Of a stretch of 64,000 nucleotides of DNA, positions 1 through 10,387 are shown piece by piece. Below the pieces are notes generated by a model. The model was not told the origin of the DNA and did not search any database. It saw nothing but the letters and a program-made list of their open reading frames with translations. The number at the start of each line of letters is the position of its first letter. The stretch's first letter is position 1. Source of the DNA: Cycas panzhihuaensis (lineage: Eukaryota > Cycadophyta); the NCBI GenBank assembly GCA_023213395.1, contig CM041465.1, positions 45,329,741 to 45,393,740 on the forward strand. Reading direction: 5' to 3'. The translations under genes and the position numbers were made by a program.

Positions 1-539
1 TTTAAAGCCATTGTATTTAAAAGTTAAAAGGTGCATAATAGTACATAGCTATAAACTTATTCTTTTGTACTTTTAAGTACTTCAAGGTACACTCCATTAA
101 GTATTTTATTTTTAAGATTCATATATTTATTATCACTTAAAAGGATCATTTGCCTTGTATTTTTTAAGGAATTTCTTAGCTATTTGATTAAGAAGGCATT
201 TGAACATTGAAACAAATTGAAGTTTCATTTCTTTGAGTTCTCCTTTTAGCTCCTTACTATTCAATCAAGTTTTTGGAAAAGAAGTGCATTTAGTTTACTT
301 TAAAAAGGAAGCTTGTTACTTTATTTTACATATTTTTTTCAAAGGAACATTTACCATTTTCAATTTAAAAGGATATTTGATTATATATTAATTTTATTCA
401 ATAAAGAAACATTTATCTTGCTTCATTCTTTCATGTTTTGAATAGTAAAATTTATTCTAAAGCATCATTTGAGGATTACTCTTCTTATTTGTTCATTGAA
501 AAACATATTCTTTGATCATGTACTAAAGTCTTTTATACA
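1..539 (+). other. A/T-rich leader with degenerate repeats upstream of a copia gag
   Basis: No coding region is visible. About eight loosely repeated motifs of the form AAAGGA(A/T)CATTT are spread from about 138 to 470 (for example near 139, 190, 340, 367, 403 and 457). They end just before the ATG of a gag fragment at 540. I read this as the untranslated leader of the retroelement whose gag follows; no LTR end or primer-binding site is visible inside the window, so that assignment is inference. Confidence 0.4.
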
Positions 540-869
540 ATGGCAATGAATCCAAGTAACATAAGATTTCCTATATTTGACAGAAATGATTTTCAACTAT
601 AGAATACAATAATGAAAGCATACTTTATTTCAAATGACCCTTGGAAATATATAAAAGATGAATATAAACCAAATATTAAAGAAGATATGAAAAATGACAA
701 TGAATCCTTAGTACTATTATTTTGTACCATAGATGATAATGTATTTTCTAATGTTTGTGAAATGACCACAACCAAATCTATATGGGATGCTTTAGAATTG
801 ATTTATGGAATAGATACCTTAGAATTTAATATTCCTAATTATATTGATGATATTTTTCCTATGAGGTAA
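540..869 (+). pseudogene. copia gag N-terminus (UBN2/DUF4219-like), remnant
   Basis: The ATG at 540 opens a frame of about 110 codons with one internal TAG at codon 21, ending at TAA 867-869. The protein has the layout of the N-terminal half of plant copia Gag: an FPIFDRNDF-type start where FxGxNYxxW is usual, then SNDPWKYI, then a TTTKSIWDALELIYG segment that matches the usual T-x-K-E-A-W-D-x-L. Gag would coat the element RNA in cytoplasmic virus-like particles. After about residue 95 the similarity stops, and no zinc knuckle or pol follows in register. A second, different gag start lies at 1931, so this is a separate fragment or a rearranged one. It is not functional. Confidence 0.65.
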
Positions 870-881
870 ATATTAGAGTAG

Positions 882-1320
882 GTGCATTCTGATGAAAAGA
901 CTAATGTTACTTGTACTAGTATAGATTTCAATAAAAGTAAGGATTCTAATGTTGCATTTGGTGAGATGATATGTACCTTGGACTTGACTAAAGTAAAAGA
1001 CAAAGATCAAGACAAAGCCACCTCTACTCATTCAAATCAAGCTACACCTACTTGGAATCCATTTAAACCATATAATACTAAAGAGACATAGGTTATTGAA
1101 AGGATGATAAGGCAAGTTGTTGATTACATCAAGGATGATGACTATCAAGCTAAAGGACAAGTATTCAAAGTCTTCCTCAAGTATTTATACCATAAGTTCA
1201 AAGAGAAATAAAAGATGATCATGATGAATATTAAGGAGAAGTATGTTAGGGTTAATATTCCTCACCCCACTCCCACCTTAGAAACATATGAGTGCATACG
1301 TATTAATGGTAAGTTAGGTG
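882..1320 (+). pseudogene. unrecognised coding-like remnant after gag fragment
   Basis: An open frame from 882 to 1091 (69 aa, rich in K, D and T) continues in the same frame past a TAG into about 75 more mostly open codons, with two further stops, to about 1320. The second part includes the segments VIERMIRQVVDYIKDDD and FLKYLYHKFKEK, which look like a charged helical domain. I do not recognise the family. It sits directly after a copia gag N-terminus, so it may be the rest of an aberrant Gag or a fragment of another element. No motif supports a function. Confidence 0.3.
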
Positions 1321-1930
1321 AGTTATTTTAATATTAATCTGTGCATTATTTTATATTTATTTAAATTTTAGAGGTTGGAGAAGTTTCCCTCCTCCCTCAA
1401 AATTATATATCTTATAGGGTGCATAACCCTAGTGTTCTTCAACATCACCTACTTTGGAATATTGGTACACTCTTCTTTAAATATAGATTAATGCAATGTA
1501 TTTTAAATGCATTTGCAATATGGATTAAATATTTATGTTTACCTACTTTGCTTTACTCTCTTCTACATTTCCAATAATATATCCCCTTTTTGAAGAGAGC
1601 CCTTGGTCATATGATAAATAAGCTACTAAGGGTTATTTGAGCTTTATCTATGGTCTATTGTTAAACTAGATGATACATCTTTATAGTAACTTTTTATGTT
1701 TTCTCACTTAAGTGAGATCATATAATGTTATTATAGTTCCCTATGTGGTAAACGAGGTCTTTATATTTGTCAATGCTTTACATAAGGACTAAAGACTTTG
1801 CATTTAAAGAATTTAATAAAGATTGGTATGTGTTCTATGCTTAGTCTATTTAATGATTATTTCTTTTTTTTTTTTCTTTGTATTTATTTTTTTTACAATA
1901 TTAGGTGGAAGTATATTTTCCCATACATAC
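1321..1930. other. A/T-rich spacer without recognisable feature
   Basis: No open frame, LTR end or primer-binding site is recognised. A T-rich tract (1860-1896) lies just before the Cop-B gag. The 5' LTR of Cop-B would be expected here, but nothing in it matches the 3' LTR start at 9672 by eye. Confidence 0.4.
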
Positions 1931-3070
1931 AAGCTCAATGGGGGTGAGAATTACAATAGCTAGAAACATCAAATGATGAACTTATTATAGATGAATGGAC
2001 TGTGGCTACTAGTATAAAGAAAAATATTGAAAGAAGATAAGAAAATTGCTATAGTAATAGAAAAGGTAAAATATAAATGCAAGTTCAATTATGTCTTAGG
2101 CTTAATAAATATTTCTATTAGTGTTTCTCTAGTAGAGAATATAAAAAATACTCAAACACCTAAAGAGGCATGCAATTCAATCATTTTTATATTTGAAACA
2201 AAGAATAATGTAAAGAACATGATACTAAAGTATCAATTGTAGAGCTTAAAAATGGTAAGCTCTCTAATAGATCATCTTTAGGTAGTTAAGAGTATAAGTA
2301 ATCAGTTAGAAAATATAAGAGAAGTCCTAGATGGAAAAGAGCTTATAGTAGATATTCTCAAACTTCTATCAAGGAAATTTCATAAATTTGTAACAACTTT
2401 TTATCTAAATAAGGTAGAAAAGACCTCCTTTAATAAATTAGAAGCATTAATTTTATAGCATAAGCATATTTTAATACATAATATTAGAGAATCCTCAAGG
2501 GCCTACTAAACTAAATTAAAAGGAAAATAGATTATCAACAAGGATACTCAGTAACACTCACCTACTAAAAAATATCAACAAAAGCTTTATTTTTATTATA
2601 AAAAACTAGGCTATTTTAAAAAGAACTATAGAAATAACATGTTAATTAGAGAAAAAATGAAGAACAAGGACATCTCTTTGATTAATCATTCAACTCATTA
2701 CATAGAAGGAAAAATATTTTCTTAGTAGCTACCTAGAGTAGTTCTAGAAATGTATGATACATTGATTTAGGAAGTTCTAAGTACATGATATAAAAGATTA
2801 ATTAGTTTAGATATATGTAGAAAGTGATCGGTCATGCTGTAACTTTAGGAAGTAATATAGCACTCAAAGTAGAAGGGATAGAAGAAGTCTTATTTATGAC
2901 TCCTAATGGAGAAGATTATCACATTGAAGATGTACATGACAATTTTTAAAATAAACTCAATCTAAGTCAGTTAGATTAAGAACAATAAGATAAGTATATT
3001 ATTTAAAGATGGGAAGGCCATAGTTCATGACCAATAATGCAAAGTTATTATAGAAGGTATAAGAGACAGT
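1931..3070 (+). pseudogene. Cop-B gag and protease, 5' part (copia, interrupted)
   Basis: This stretch encodes a decayed copia Gag followed by the start of the protease. Readable in order: the Gag N-terminus KLNGGENYNS (FxGxNYxxW class) near 1932, PKEACNSI...FETKNN near 2157-2210 (UBN2 core), the LLSRKFHKFVTTF segment near 2365, a degenerate zinc knuckle YFYYKKLGYFKKNY near 2590-2632 in which the cysteines have become tyrosine, and the protease active site IDLGSSKYM (family D-S-G-A-S) near 2762. The frame carries many stops and at least one shift. It breaks off at 3075, where Cop-A1 inserted. The sequence resumes at 8372 with the GAG-pre-integrase region, so both halves belong to one + strand element. 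Confidence 0.75.
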
Positions 3071-3075
3071 GGTTT
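3071..3075. repeat. target-site duplication ggttt, left copy (Cop-A1)
   Basis: The bases ggttt directly precede the left LTR of Cop-A1. The identical five bases follow the right LTR at 8367-8371. Confidence 0.9.
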
Positions 3076-3665
3076 TGTTGAGAAGATAAGATCCCAATAA
3101 CCTAAAACTACCACCAAGGTCTAAACTATTTTACAACTAGTTACAAGAATCAAAACTAAAATTTAACATGCAAGTTATTAAATTAGAGATAATATAATAA
3201 AATGAATTAAAAAGCCAAATTATCATATATACACCTGATATAACATGGTAAAACCCTAGCGGTATGCTAGGGAAACATCCACACAGGAAAGGTATCGATC
3301 TTTATTATCAAAGAATGGAGAAATGTACATAATCTATAGCAGAATGCTCATAACAACAACAACCAGCTGCCTAACTCTTTACAGTATATCGAATACATCG
3401 AGCACCATCAACATAATGAAAAAACACCCTAAATTGGGCTATATGAGAAAGTCATACAAGGCACAAATCTTGACCATATAATCTAGGGTATTCTGAGTAA
3501 ACGACCCTGATTCTCTTTACAATTTAATATGTTTTTCAGTGCTACCTTTTTGGAAGGGGGGGTCCTGCCCCCTTAGAAACCCCCCGAGAAAGTTTTGAGG
3601 GGAAATCGCACTGCCAACCTGTCAAAATTTTAGCCTCCAAAACATTATTGTCACATTATCTAATA
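3076..3665 (-). repeat. Cop-A1 3' LTR (590 bp, with internal deletion)
   Basis: In element orientation this LTR runs from TATTAGATAATG (canonical TGTTAG, mutated) to TCTCAACA at 3076. It matches 7693-8366 throughout but lacks about 84 bp around position 3553, exactly where the other copy carries its G/C-run block. The polypurine tract lies at 3666-3677 on the minus strand. Confidence 0.92.
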
Positions 3666-3677
3666 ATCTCTACCTTG

Positions 3678-5330
3678 AAAATAATTTACCTGATACCTTT
3701 CCTAGACCATTCATCACCTTTTTTGTAAGCTAAGAGAGGTCAAATACCATTTGAACTTCTCTAGTAATACTAGTTTTATGAACATATCAACACAATTCTA
3801 TTTTGTATTAACCTTCTCAAGTGCTACTCCACTTGATTCCACAACCTGTCTAATAAAATGGTACTTAAGAGTAATATGCTTTGTCCTACTATGATAAGTT
3901 GGATTCTTTGCTAAGTAAATGACACTTTGACTACCACAAAATACCTTTACTTTTTCATGTTTCCTTCCAAGATCAACCAATAGACCCCGCAACCAAATTG
4001 CTTCCTTATAAGCATGTGTTATAGCAACATATTCAACTTTTATAGTTGATAATGTAATTGTGTTCTGTAATTTTAACATCCAAATAACTGGACCATTTGC
4101 AAGAGTAAATACATAACCTAAAGTAGACCTTCTCTTATCTAAATCTCCTATAAAGTCTGAATTAACATATCCATAAACTTAATTACCTGTACCTCCAAAG
4201 GTGATGCAATAGTCACTTGTGGCTCTTAAATATTAAAGCACCCATTTCACTACTGCCTAATGTTCCTTTCTTAGATTTGCCATAAACCTACTAACTACAC
4301 TAATTGCATGTGAAATGTCTAGTCTTATACATACCATGGTACATATCAAACCTCCTACTACACTGGAATAAGGTACACAAGACATATAATCCTTTTCTTC
4401 TTTATTAATATGACTCATACTCGAAGAAAGCTTGAAATAAGAAGCCAACGAGATACTCACTATTTCACATTTTCCATACCAAACCTAGTTAGCACATTCT
4501 CTACATATTTCTATTATGATAACCATAGCTTACCATTTTTCCTATCTCTATATATCTCCATACCTAATATTTATTTTGTAGCTCCTAGATCCTTCATATC
4601 AAAAGTCCTAGCCAATTAAGCCTTTAACTTATTAATTTTTTCCATGCACTTGCTTGCAACTAGCCTGTCATCAATATATAATACCAAGATAATGAATAAT
4701 CCGTTGCCTAAGAATTTAAAGTAAACACAATGATCATACTTACTTTTTTTGAAAATTTAGCTCTCCATGAAGGCATCAAACTTCTTATACCATTGTTTAG
4801 GTGATTACTTCAGGCCATATAATGATTTCCTGAGCTTATAAACAAATCTTTTCTCACCATCCTGTACAAACCCTTCTGGCTGATCCATATAGATCCCCTC
4901 ATCAAAATCTCCATGTAGAAAAGCCATTTTTACATCTAATTGCTCCAACTCCAAATTAAGAGAAGCTACCAATACTAATAGAACTTAAATTGAAATAAGT
5001 TTGATAACTGGTGAAAAGATCTCATGAAAGCTAATACCTACTTTCTGTATAAAGCCTTTAGCCACCAATCTTTCCCTGTATTTGTCAGTCTTTCCATCAA
5101 CATCTATTTTATTCTTGAAAGCCTACCTACAACCAATAGTCTTCTTACCATATAGAAGTTCTACCAAGTCCCATGAATTATTTTTCTTTAAGGCATCTAC
5201 CTCTTCCTATATAGCCCTCTTCCACTTCTCACTATGGATATCATTTACTACTTCTTGATAGCATGTAGGCTCACCATCATTAGAAACTAAAGCAATAAAA
5301 ATAGAAGGGTTGTACTTGTTAGGTGGATGA
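3678..5330 (-). pseudogene. Cop-A1 reverse transcriptase and RNase H remnant
   Basis: Reading leftward from about 5200, the copia RT is clear: KTIGCRW and a DKYRERLVAKGFIQKVGI block, LDVKMAFLHGD near 4920, VYKLRKSLYGLK near 4830, and the catalytic box LYIDDRLVA (YVDD class) near 4680. RNase H follows, with GYVNSDFIGDLDKRRSTLGYVF near 4130 and the terminal KHITLKYHFIRQVVESS near 3840. The reaction would be cDNA synthesis from element RNA and removal of the template. Stops interrupt it (for example SLYGLK followed by TAG where Q is usual), so no functional enzyme is encoded. The order RT then RNase H directly upstream of the 3' LTR is normal for copia. Confidence 0.85.
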
Positions 5331-6372
5331 CTAACTCATATAGATCTTCTAACAGTTGGTGGAGGAGTGTCCACATACTTATGTAAATCTACTATAGATT
5401 CATCTTTAGAAAGATCTTGCTACTCTTTTATTTCCAAAGATGATTGTGTCTCAAGCTTGATCTGTTGATATTCAACTTTCAACTCCTATTTCACTTTAAC
5501 TTCTATACTGTCTAATTTTAGAAAGGGAGATTCATCAAATACAACATCTATGTTAATAGTGATTTTGTGGGTAGTAGGATCCCACAACTAATATCCCTTC
5601 ACACCATCTCTATCACCATAACCAACAAAGATACATCTCTTAGATTTTGGGTCTAACTTTGAATGTTGACTTTTATCAATCAAGGCATAAGCATCACAAC
5701 CAAAAACTTTTGAATTTAAATAGTTACATGGATTTCTAATCCATACCTCTTAAGGAAGTTTGTAATCTATTACAAGTGATGGTGACCTGTTTACCAAATA
5801 ATAAGTTATTTGAATAGCTTCTACCCATAAGCCCTACTCCACTCCTATATTACTTAGCATGCTTCTTGCTCTTTATAAGAGTGTCTTATTCATGCACTCA
5901 GTTATGTCATTCTACTGTGAAGTATAGCTAGTGGCCTTATATTTTTTGATCCCAGCTTCTCTGCAATAGTTCTCAAACTCCAAGGAGTTAAACTCACCTC
6001 TATTATCAGCTCTTAAATATTTGATTGACCTGCCAGTACTCTTCTCAACTAGAGCCTTAAACTACTTAAACACATTGAAAACTTTAAATTTCCTTTCCAA
6101 CAAATAGACCCATACCTTTCTAGAGTAATTGTCTATAAATGTGATAAAGTATAATGATCCTCCATAAGATATTGTAGGGGTTGGTTCCCATACATCTGAA
6201 TGTAAGTAATTCAAAACACCTTTACTAGTATGACTCTCTACTTTAGACCTGAGTCTATATTGCTTTCCAAAAATATAATGTTTTTAAAAGCCAAATCTAA
6301 AAGTTGTAAGTTAAGAAGTAACTTACAGTTCATTAGCACCTTAAGTCCTCTCTCACTCATGTGCCCAAGTCT
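5331..6372 (-). pseudogene. Cop-A1 integrase remnant
   Basis: This part of the minus-strand polyprotein holds the integrase core and its C-terminal extension. Recognisable pieces include the TITLERYG-type segment after the first catalytic region near 6140, TGQSNI near 6030, NSRMT*LSA (family QNGVVERKN) near 5900, and the post-core region KCIFVGY-like near 5620 with VFDESPF near 5535. Both frame and stops are disturbed, so I place the domain by order and scattered strings rather than by a complete D-D-E triad. A closely similar but separate copy is in Cop-A2 at 60588-61250. Confidence 0.6.
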
Positions 6373-6848
6373 CTAATGCCATAACTGAGTTGGATCTTCT
6401 CCAATCTTTGATATTATAGCTGCATGACTAACATCTGTACTTCCCACTAAAATATAAAGGTTTCCTTTCTTTAAGGCTTTTATAACAACCAAGGCACCCT
6501 TTGATACCTTTAAGACTCCTTCATGACCTATGTACTTATAACCACCAGAATCTAGTTCACCCAAGAAAATCAGATTCTTTTTAGATCAGGTACATGTCTA
6601 ACTTTAGTTAATGTACTCACTATACCATCAAATATTTTAATTCTGATGCTACCAATACCCACTGTCTTATAAGAAACTTCATTTCCCATAAGTAAATCAC
6701 CACCATCAAGAGGTTGGTATGATAAAAACAAACTCTTATGTGGACACATTTGGTGTGAAGCACTCGAATCCAATAACCAATCACGATAATAATGGGAAAT
6801 AGTATAAGTAACCAAGACATCATCATCTGTACCTTGATTCAACTCCAC
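6373..6848 (-). pseudogene. Cop-A1 protease and GAG-pre-integrase remnant
   Basis: The protease active site reads DWLLDSSASHQMCPHKS (family WLLDSGCSxHMCP) near 6780. It is followed by GGDLLMGNEVSYKTVGIG, IKIFDGIV and RHVPDLK, the standard flap region of Tnt1-like proteases. The frame shifts near 6570, and the next block LGELDSGGYKY...LKKGNLYILVGST...PTQLWH (6373-6564) leads into the LWHxRLGH of the GAG-pre-integrase domain. The protease would cut the Gag-Pol polyprotein in the particle. The active site keeps its aspartate. Confidence 0.85.
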
Positions 6849-7660
6849 CTAATTAGCCTTCTTGGTAGGATCTTCCTTTTTATGGAACTCCTTCCTTTTA
6901 TAGCAATCCTTCTTAAGGTGACCTATCTTATTACAGTGCCAGCGTCTGAGCTTACTCTTCTTGCCTTTTGACTTTGACCTCGATGTATCCCTAGAGCTTT
7001 TTCCTCTCTCAATTGTTCTACCCCTTACTATCATAGCTTCTAGTGTGGGGGTTTTAAAACTAGACTTCCTCCTCACTTCTTCTATCAACAAAACACTCAT
7101 AATAGAATCATAGTCTAATTCATCTATAGTGCTAAAACTAATTGAGATGACAATATTATCCTAGGATTCTCGTAATGAACATAATAAGGTAATAGCGTTG
7201 TCCTCATCCTCAATCGTGACATTAATACTAGCCAACTAACAAATAAGAGTATTGAAAATATTTAAATGATTAGTATTTTTTGTACCTTCCTTCATTCATA
7301 ATGAGTATAATTACATCTTAAAGTAGATTCAATTTATCATTGATTTGGTCATATACAAGCCTTCCAACTAGGTCCATAATCCTGTTGTTGTCTTCTCCCT
7401 TATGATATTAAATAGAACTTCATCTACCAAGCACAATCATATTGTACTAAAAACCCTTTTATCTAGATCATCACATTCATCATCGTCCATCCCTACAGGT
7501 TTCTTTGATTTGCCTGTAAGAGCTCTGTACAAACCTTGTTATGCTAGAACGTCATATGTTTTTAACTTCCACAACTTGAAGTTGTTCTTGACATTGAATT
7601 TCTCCATCCCAATTTTACCATTTAGTGTAGAAAAGTTGATACCAAATCCTTCATAAACTC
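6849..7660 (-). pseudogene. Cop-A1 gag with zinc knuckle, remnant
   Basis: Gag runs leftward from about 7660 to 6849. The zinc knuckle RWHCNKIGHLKKDC lies near 6945 (CX2CX4HX4C with the first cysteine lost to arginine), in a basic stretch rich in R, S and K (RSKSKGKKS near 6985). Upstream are UBN2-type segments broken by stops. The 92-aa protease frame follows in another register. A more complete copy of the same region is present in Cop-A2 (61833-62760). Confidence 0.75.
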
Positions 7661-7675
7661 ATTGAAAAAATAAAA

Positions 7676-7690
7676 GTGGCTTTGATACCA
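7676..7690 (-). other. Cop-A1 primer-binding site (tRNA-iMet type)
   Basis: The minus strand reads TGGTATCAAAGCCAC two bases inside the LTR end, one mismatch from the common plant TGGTATCAGAGCC priming site. Confidence 0.85.
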
Positions 7691-7692
7691 TT

Positions 7693-8366
7693 TGTTGAGA
7701 TGATAAGGTCCTAATAACCTGAAGCCACCACCAAGATCTAAACTATTTTGTAACTAGTTATAGGAATTGAAACTAAAATTTAACATGCAAGTTCTTAAAC
7801 TAGAGATAATATAATAAAATAAATTAGAAAGCTAAAGTATCACATATACACCCGATATAATATGGTAAAACTTTAGCAGTGTGCTAGGGAAACATCCACA
7901 CAGGAAAGGTATCGATCTTTATTATCAAATAATAGAGTAATGTCCATAATCTGTAGTAGAATGTTCACAGCAACAACAACCAGTTATCTAACTCTTCACA
8001 ATACATCTAATACATCAAACATCATCAACATAATGAAAAAGCACTCTAAATTGGGCTATATAAGAGAGTCATACAAGGCATAAATCTCAGCCATAGAATC
8101 TAGGATATTTTGAGTGAACAACCTCAATTCTCTTTACAATTTAATATGCTTTTCAGTGCTAGCTTTTTGGGTTATGGACTATCATCCTCAAACCCCCTCT
8201 TTGCACCAGGGGGGGTGGGGGGGGGGGGTTCTAGCTCCCCCCATAACTCTTAGCCAAGGGGGGATACCGCCCCCCTTAGAACCCCTCAAGGAAGTTTGAG
8301 GGGAAACTGTGCTGCCAACCTGTCAAAATTTTAGCCTCTAAAACATTGTTGTCACATTATCTAATA
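7693..8366 (-). repeat. Cop-A1 5' LTR (674 bp, G-tract bearing)
   Basis: This is the full-length copy of the family LTR, starting TGTTGAG on the plus strand and ending CTAATA. It contains a block of alternating C and G runs (8192-8285), including G7-T-G12 at 8209-8228. The ggttt duplication follows at 8367. Confidence 0.92.
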
Positions 8367-8371
8367 GGTTT

Positions 8372-9671
8372 CTATAGGCTCCTAAGTAAATTTATAAACT
8401 AGAGAGCCTTATCCATTGATCTATCTTGTAAATTTTAGTTATGGCATAAGGGAATAGGTTATTTGCATTATCCCTGTCTTCATTTAATGAATAAACTAAG
8501 TTTAGTACATGGTCTTCTAAAGCTTAAAACATTAAAATACATTTATGAACCTTGTATATATGGGAAGCAACATATAAAAAGATTTTCAAAAGGTAAGGCT
8601 TAGAGGGTAACTAAAAAGATGAGCCTTGTACACTTAGACATTTGTGGTCTTATGCCTACCACTTTACTTGGAGGTTTAATATATTTCTTGACCTTTATTG
8701 ATGAATTTTCTAGGAAAGTTTAGGTGTATCCTATAAAGGAGAAATCTTAAGCATTTAATATCTTTAAAAAATTCAAAGAAAAAATAGAAATTAAGAGTTG
8801 TTAGAGGTTGAAGATCCTTAAATCAGATAATGGGGGATAGTATACCTCTAATGTCTTTGTCTGAGTTTGCAAGGACCATGGGATACTTCATAATAAAATA
8901 ATATAGATGAGAGGATGAGCATGGCATAAGTTAAAAAGGGCAAGTAAATGATGAAGACAAAGAATCTCTCATATACCTTTTGGGATAAAGTTATTTATAT
9001 ATTAGCCTACTTAATGAATAGAAATGCTACTGAGGCTATTTAGAATAGAACAATTGAAGAAGTATGGTTAGGTTATAAGCCTATAATTAGCCATTTTAGA
9101 ATCTTTGGAAGCATAACATATATACATGTCCCCAAAAGAAATTATCTAAAATTTGATGATAAAAGTTCCAAAGGTATCCTTGTAGGGTATAATAAAAAGA
9201 GTAAAACATACTAAGTATACAAGTTAGTAACTAGAAAGATTCACATAATTCATGATGTCATCTTTGAAGAAACTGATAAATATATTACAAATATCATCTT
9301 TAAAGAGGTTGATAAATAGGTTACAAATCAGGATTAGGAATTATACACCTAGTAGAGTTATAAAGATAAAGTGTAGTAAATTAAGGAATAAATTGAATTT
9401 AGTTCTTTGATTCAACAACTTGTCAAGCCAAAATTTGATCTAAAAACGGGGGGAAAAAAAGATGAATGTGAGGAGGAATCATAGTTAGAGATGTAGCTTA
9501 AGGTCACTCCACCTATCAAGAAATTTCCTAAATAGTACTTGAAGAAGATTAAGCAAGCTCAGTTGCCTAAGATAAAGAGAAAATAAAAATCAAGGATGAG
9601 ATCTGATACAGTTAATTTTCTAATAGGCTAGTGTGATAAATTTAGTTAATCATATGAACACTAAAGAGGAG
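8372..9671 (+). pseudogene. Cop-B GAG-pre-integrase and integrase, 3' part
   Basis: Coding resumes immediately after Cop-A1. Readable are LWHKGIGYLHYPCLH (family LWHxRLGHxxxxxL) near 8437, the zinc ligands in EPCIYGKQHIKRF near 8550, HLDICGLMP near 8635, the first core aspartate in FLTFIDEFSRKV near 8690, and the second in LKSDNGG near 8820. The third catalytic acidic residue is not found: the region near 8900-8950 is scrambled. IFGSITYIHVPK and KGILVGYNKKSK follow at 9100-9220. The integrase tail then runs into the 3' LTR at 9672 with no RT or RNase H in between, so Cop-B has lost about half of pol. Confidence 0.8.
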
Positions 9672-9985
9672 TGTTAGAATTAATATTCATATGTAGATAA
9701 ATTTATAATGGTGAGTCAATAAGGTTAATAATATGTTAGAGTTATTAAAGTCCTTAATGGACCTATAACATATGTTAGGGTAGTTATGAGTCTTATGTTA
9801 AACCATTATTGATCCCATATATATAAAATAATGCATAGGTTTATGTATTATAAGAAGAATAAAGAGGATCAGACTCATTCTAAATGAATGATATCATTTT
9901 TATGATAGGTTAATTTTACCTCATATTTAGCATTCTACCTTATATTTGTCATTTATATTATGAATGTTTAGTTATAATTTTGATT
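9672..9985 (+). repeat. Cop-B 3' LTR remnant (end uncertain)
   Basis: A purine-rich AAAGAGGAG is followed by TGTTAGAATTAATATTC, the usual copia junction of polypurine tract and LTR start. The downstream sequence (TATAAAATAATG near 9820, AGAATAAAGAGGATCAG near 9855) is LTR-like. No second copy exists in the window to fix its end, so 9985 is a guess. Confidence 0.5.
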
Positions 9986-10367
9986 ATATGTCTTAATTAT
10001 TCATGAACAAGGCTTGAAGATAGAATAAAGGGGCTAGAGGCTAGAGGAGAATTACACTGATTGCTTCCTTCATAAGAAAAACTCACACAAGCATCTTTGG
10101 GCTACCTCCCTCAATGACCTAAAACCACTAAGTGATAATATGAAATGACGATGAGATAGGTATTAATCCTATTTCTATGTTTACTCTCAATCGTCAATCT
10201 CCTACCTCCAACGTAGGGTCAATATTGACCCTCTTTTAAAAAGATCATGTGTGTGTGTGTGTGTGTATGTATAGTTCCTAGCCTTAGTTACCCCACTAGA
10301 AATTCCCAAAAACACATGAATAATATGATATTAATGCTTAAGATCACATACATTTTTTAATTCTTTA
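9986..10367. other. unassigned spacer with (TG)n
   Basis: No coding similarity or LTR pair is recognised. A short (GT)n run lies at about 10249-10266. Confidence 0.4.
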
Positions 10368-10387
10368 GATTTATTCACCACTTCCTT
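10368..10387. repeat. LINE target-site duplication, left copy
   Basis: The 20 bases at 10368-10387 (gatttattcaccacttcctt) recur at 11411-11430 with a single t/c difference. They bracket the LINE fragment. Confidence 0.88.

Larger units (their letters stand above)
3076..8366 (-). mobile_element. Cop-A1: complete Ty1/copia retrotransposon (Tork/Tnt1-like)
   Basis: A 5291-bp element lies on the minus strand between two LTRs (3076-3665 and 7693-8366). It is flanked by an exact 5-bp target duplication, ggttt (3071-3075 and 8367-8371). An initiator-Met primer-binding site lies inside the right LTR, and a purine-rich tract (CAAGGTAGAGAT on the minus strand) lies inside the left LTR. Internal order on the minus strand is gag, zinc knuckle, PR, GAG-pre-integrase, INT, RT, RNase H, which is Ty1/copia order. 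The protease flank with CPHKS, GGDLLMGNE and RHVPDLK strings is of Tork/Tnt1 type (inference). It interrupts Cop-B between protease and integrase. The coding region has many stops and is dead. Confidence 0.93.

Noticed and set aside
3798-4619. Treating the small minus-strand frames as separate genes
   Set aside because: They are consecutive pieces of one decayed Cop-A1 RNase H; 4410-4619 on the plus strand is a shadow.
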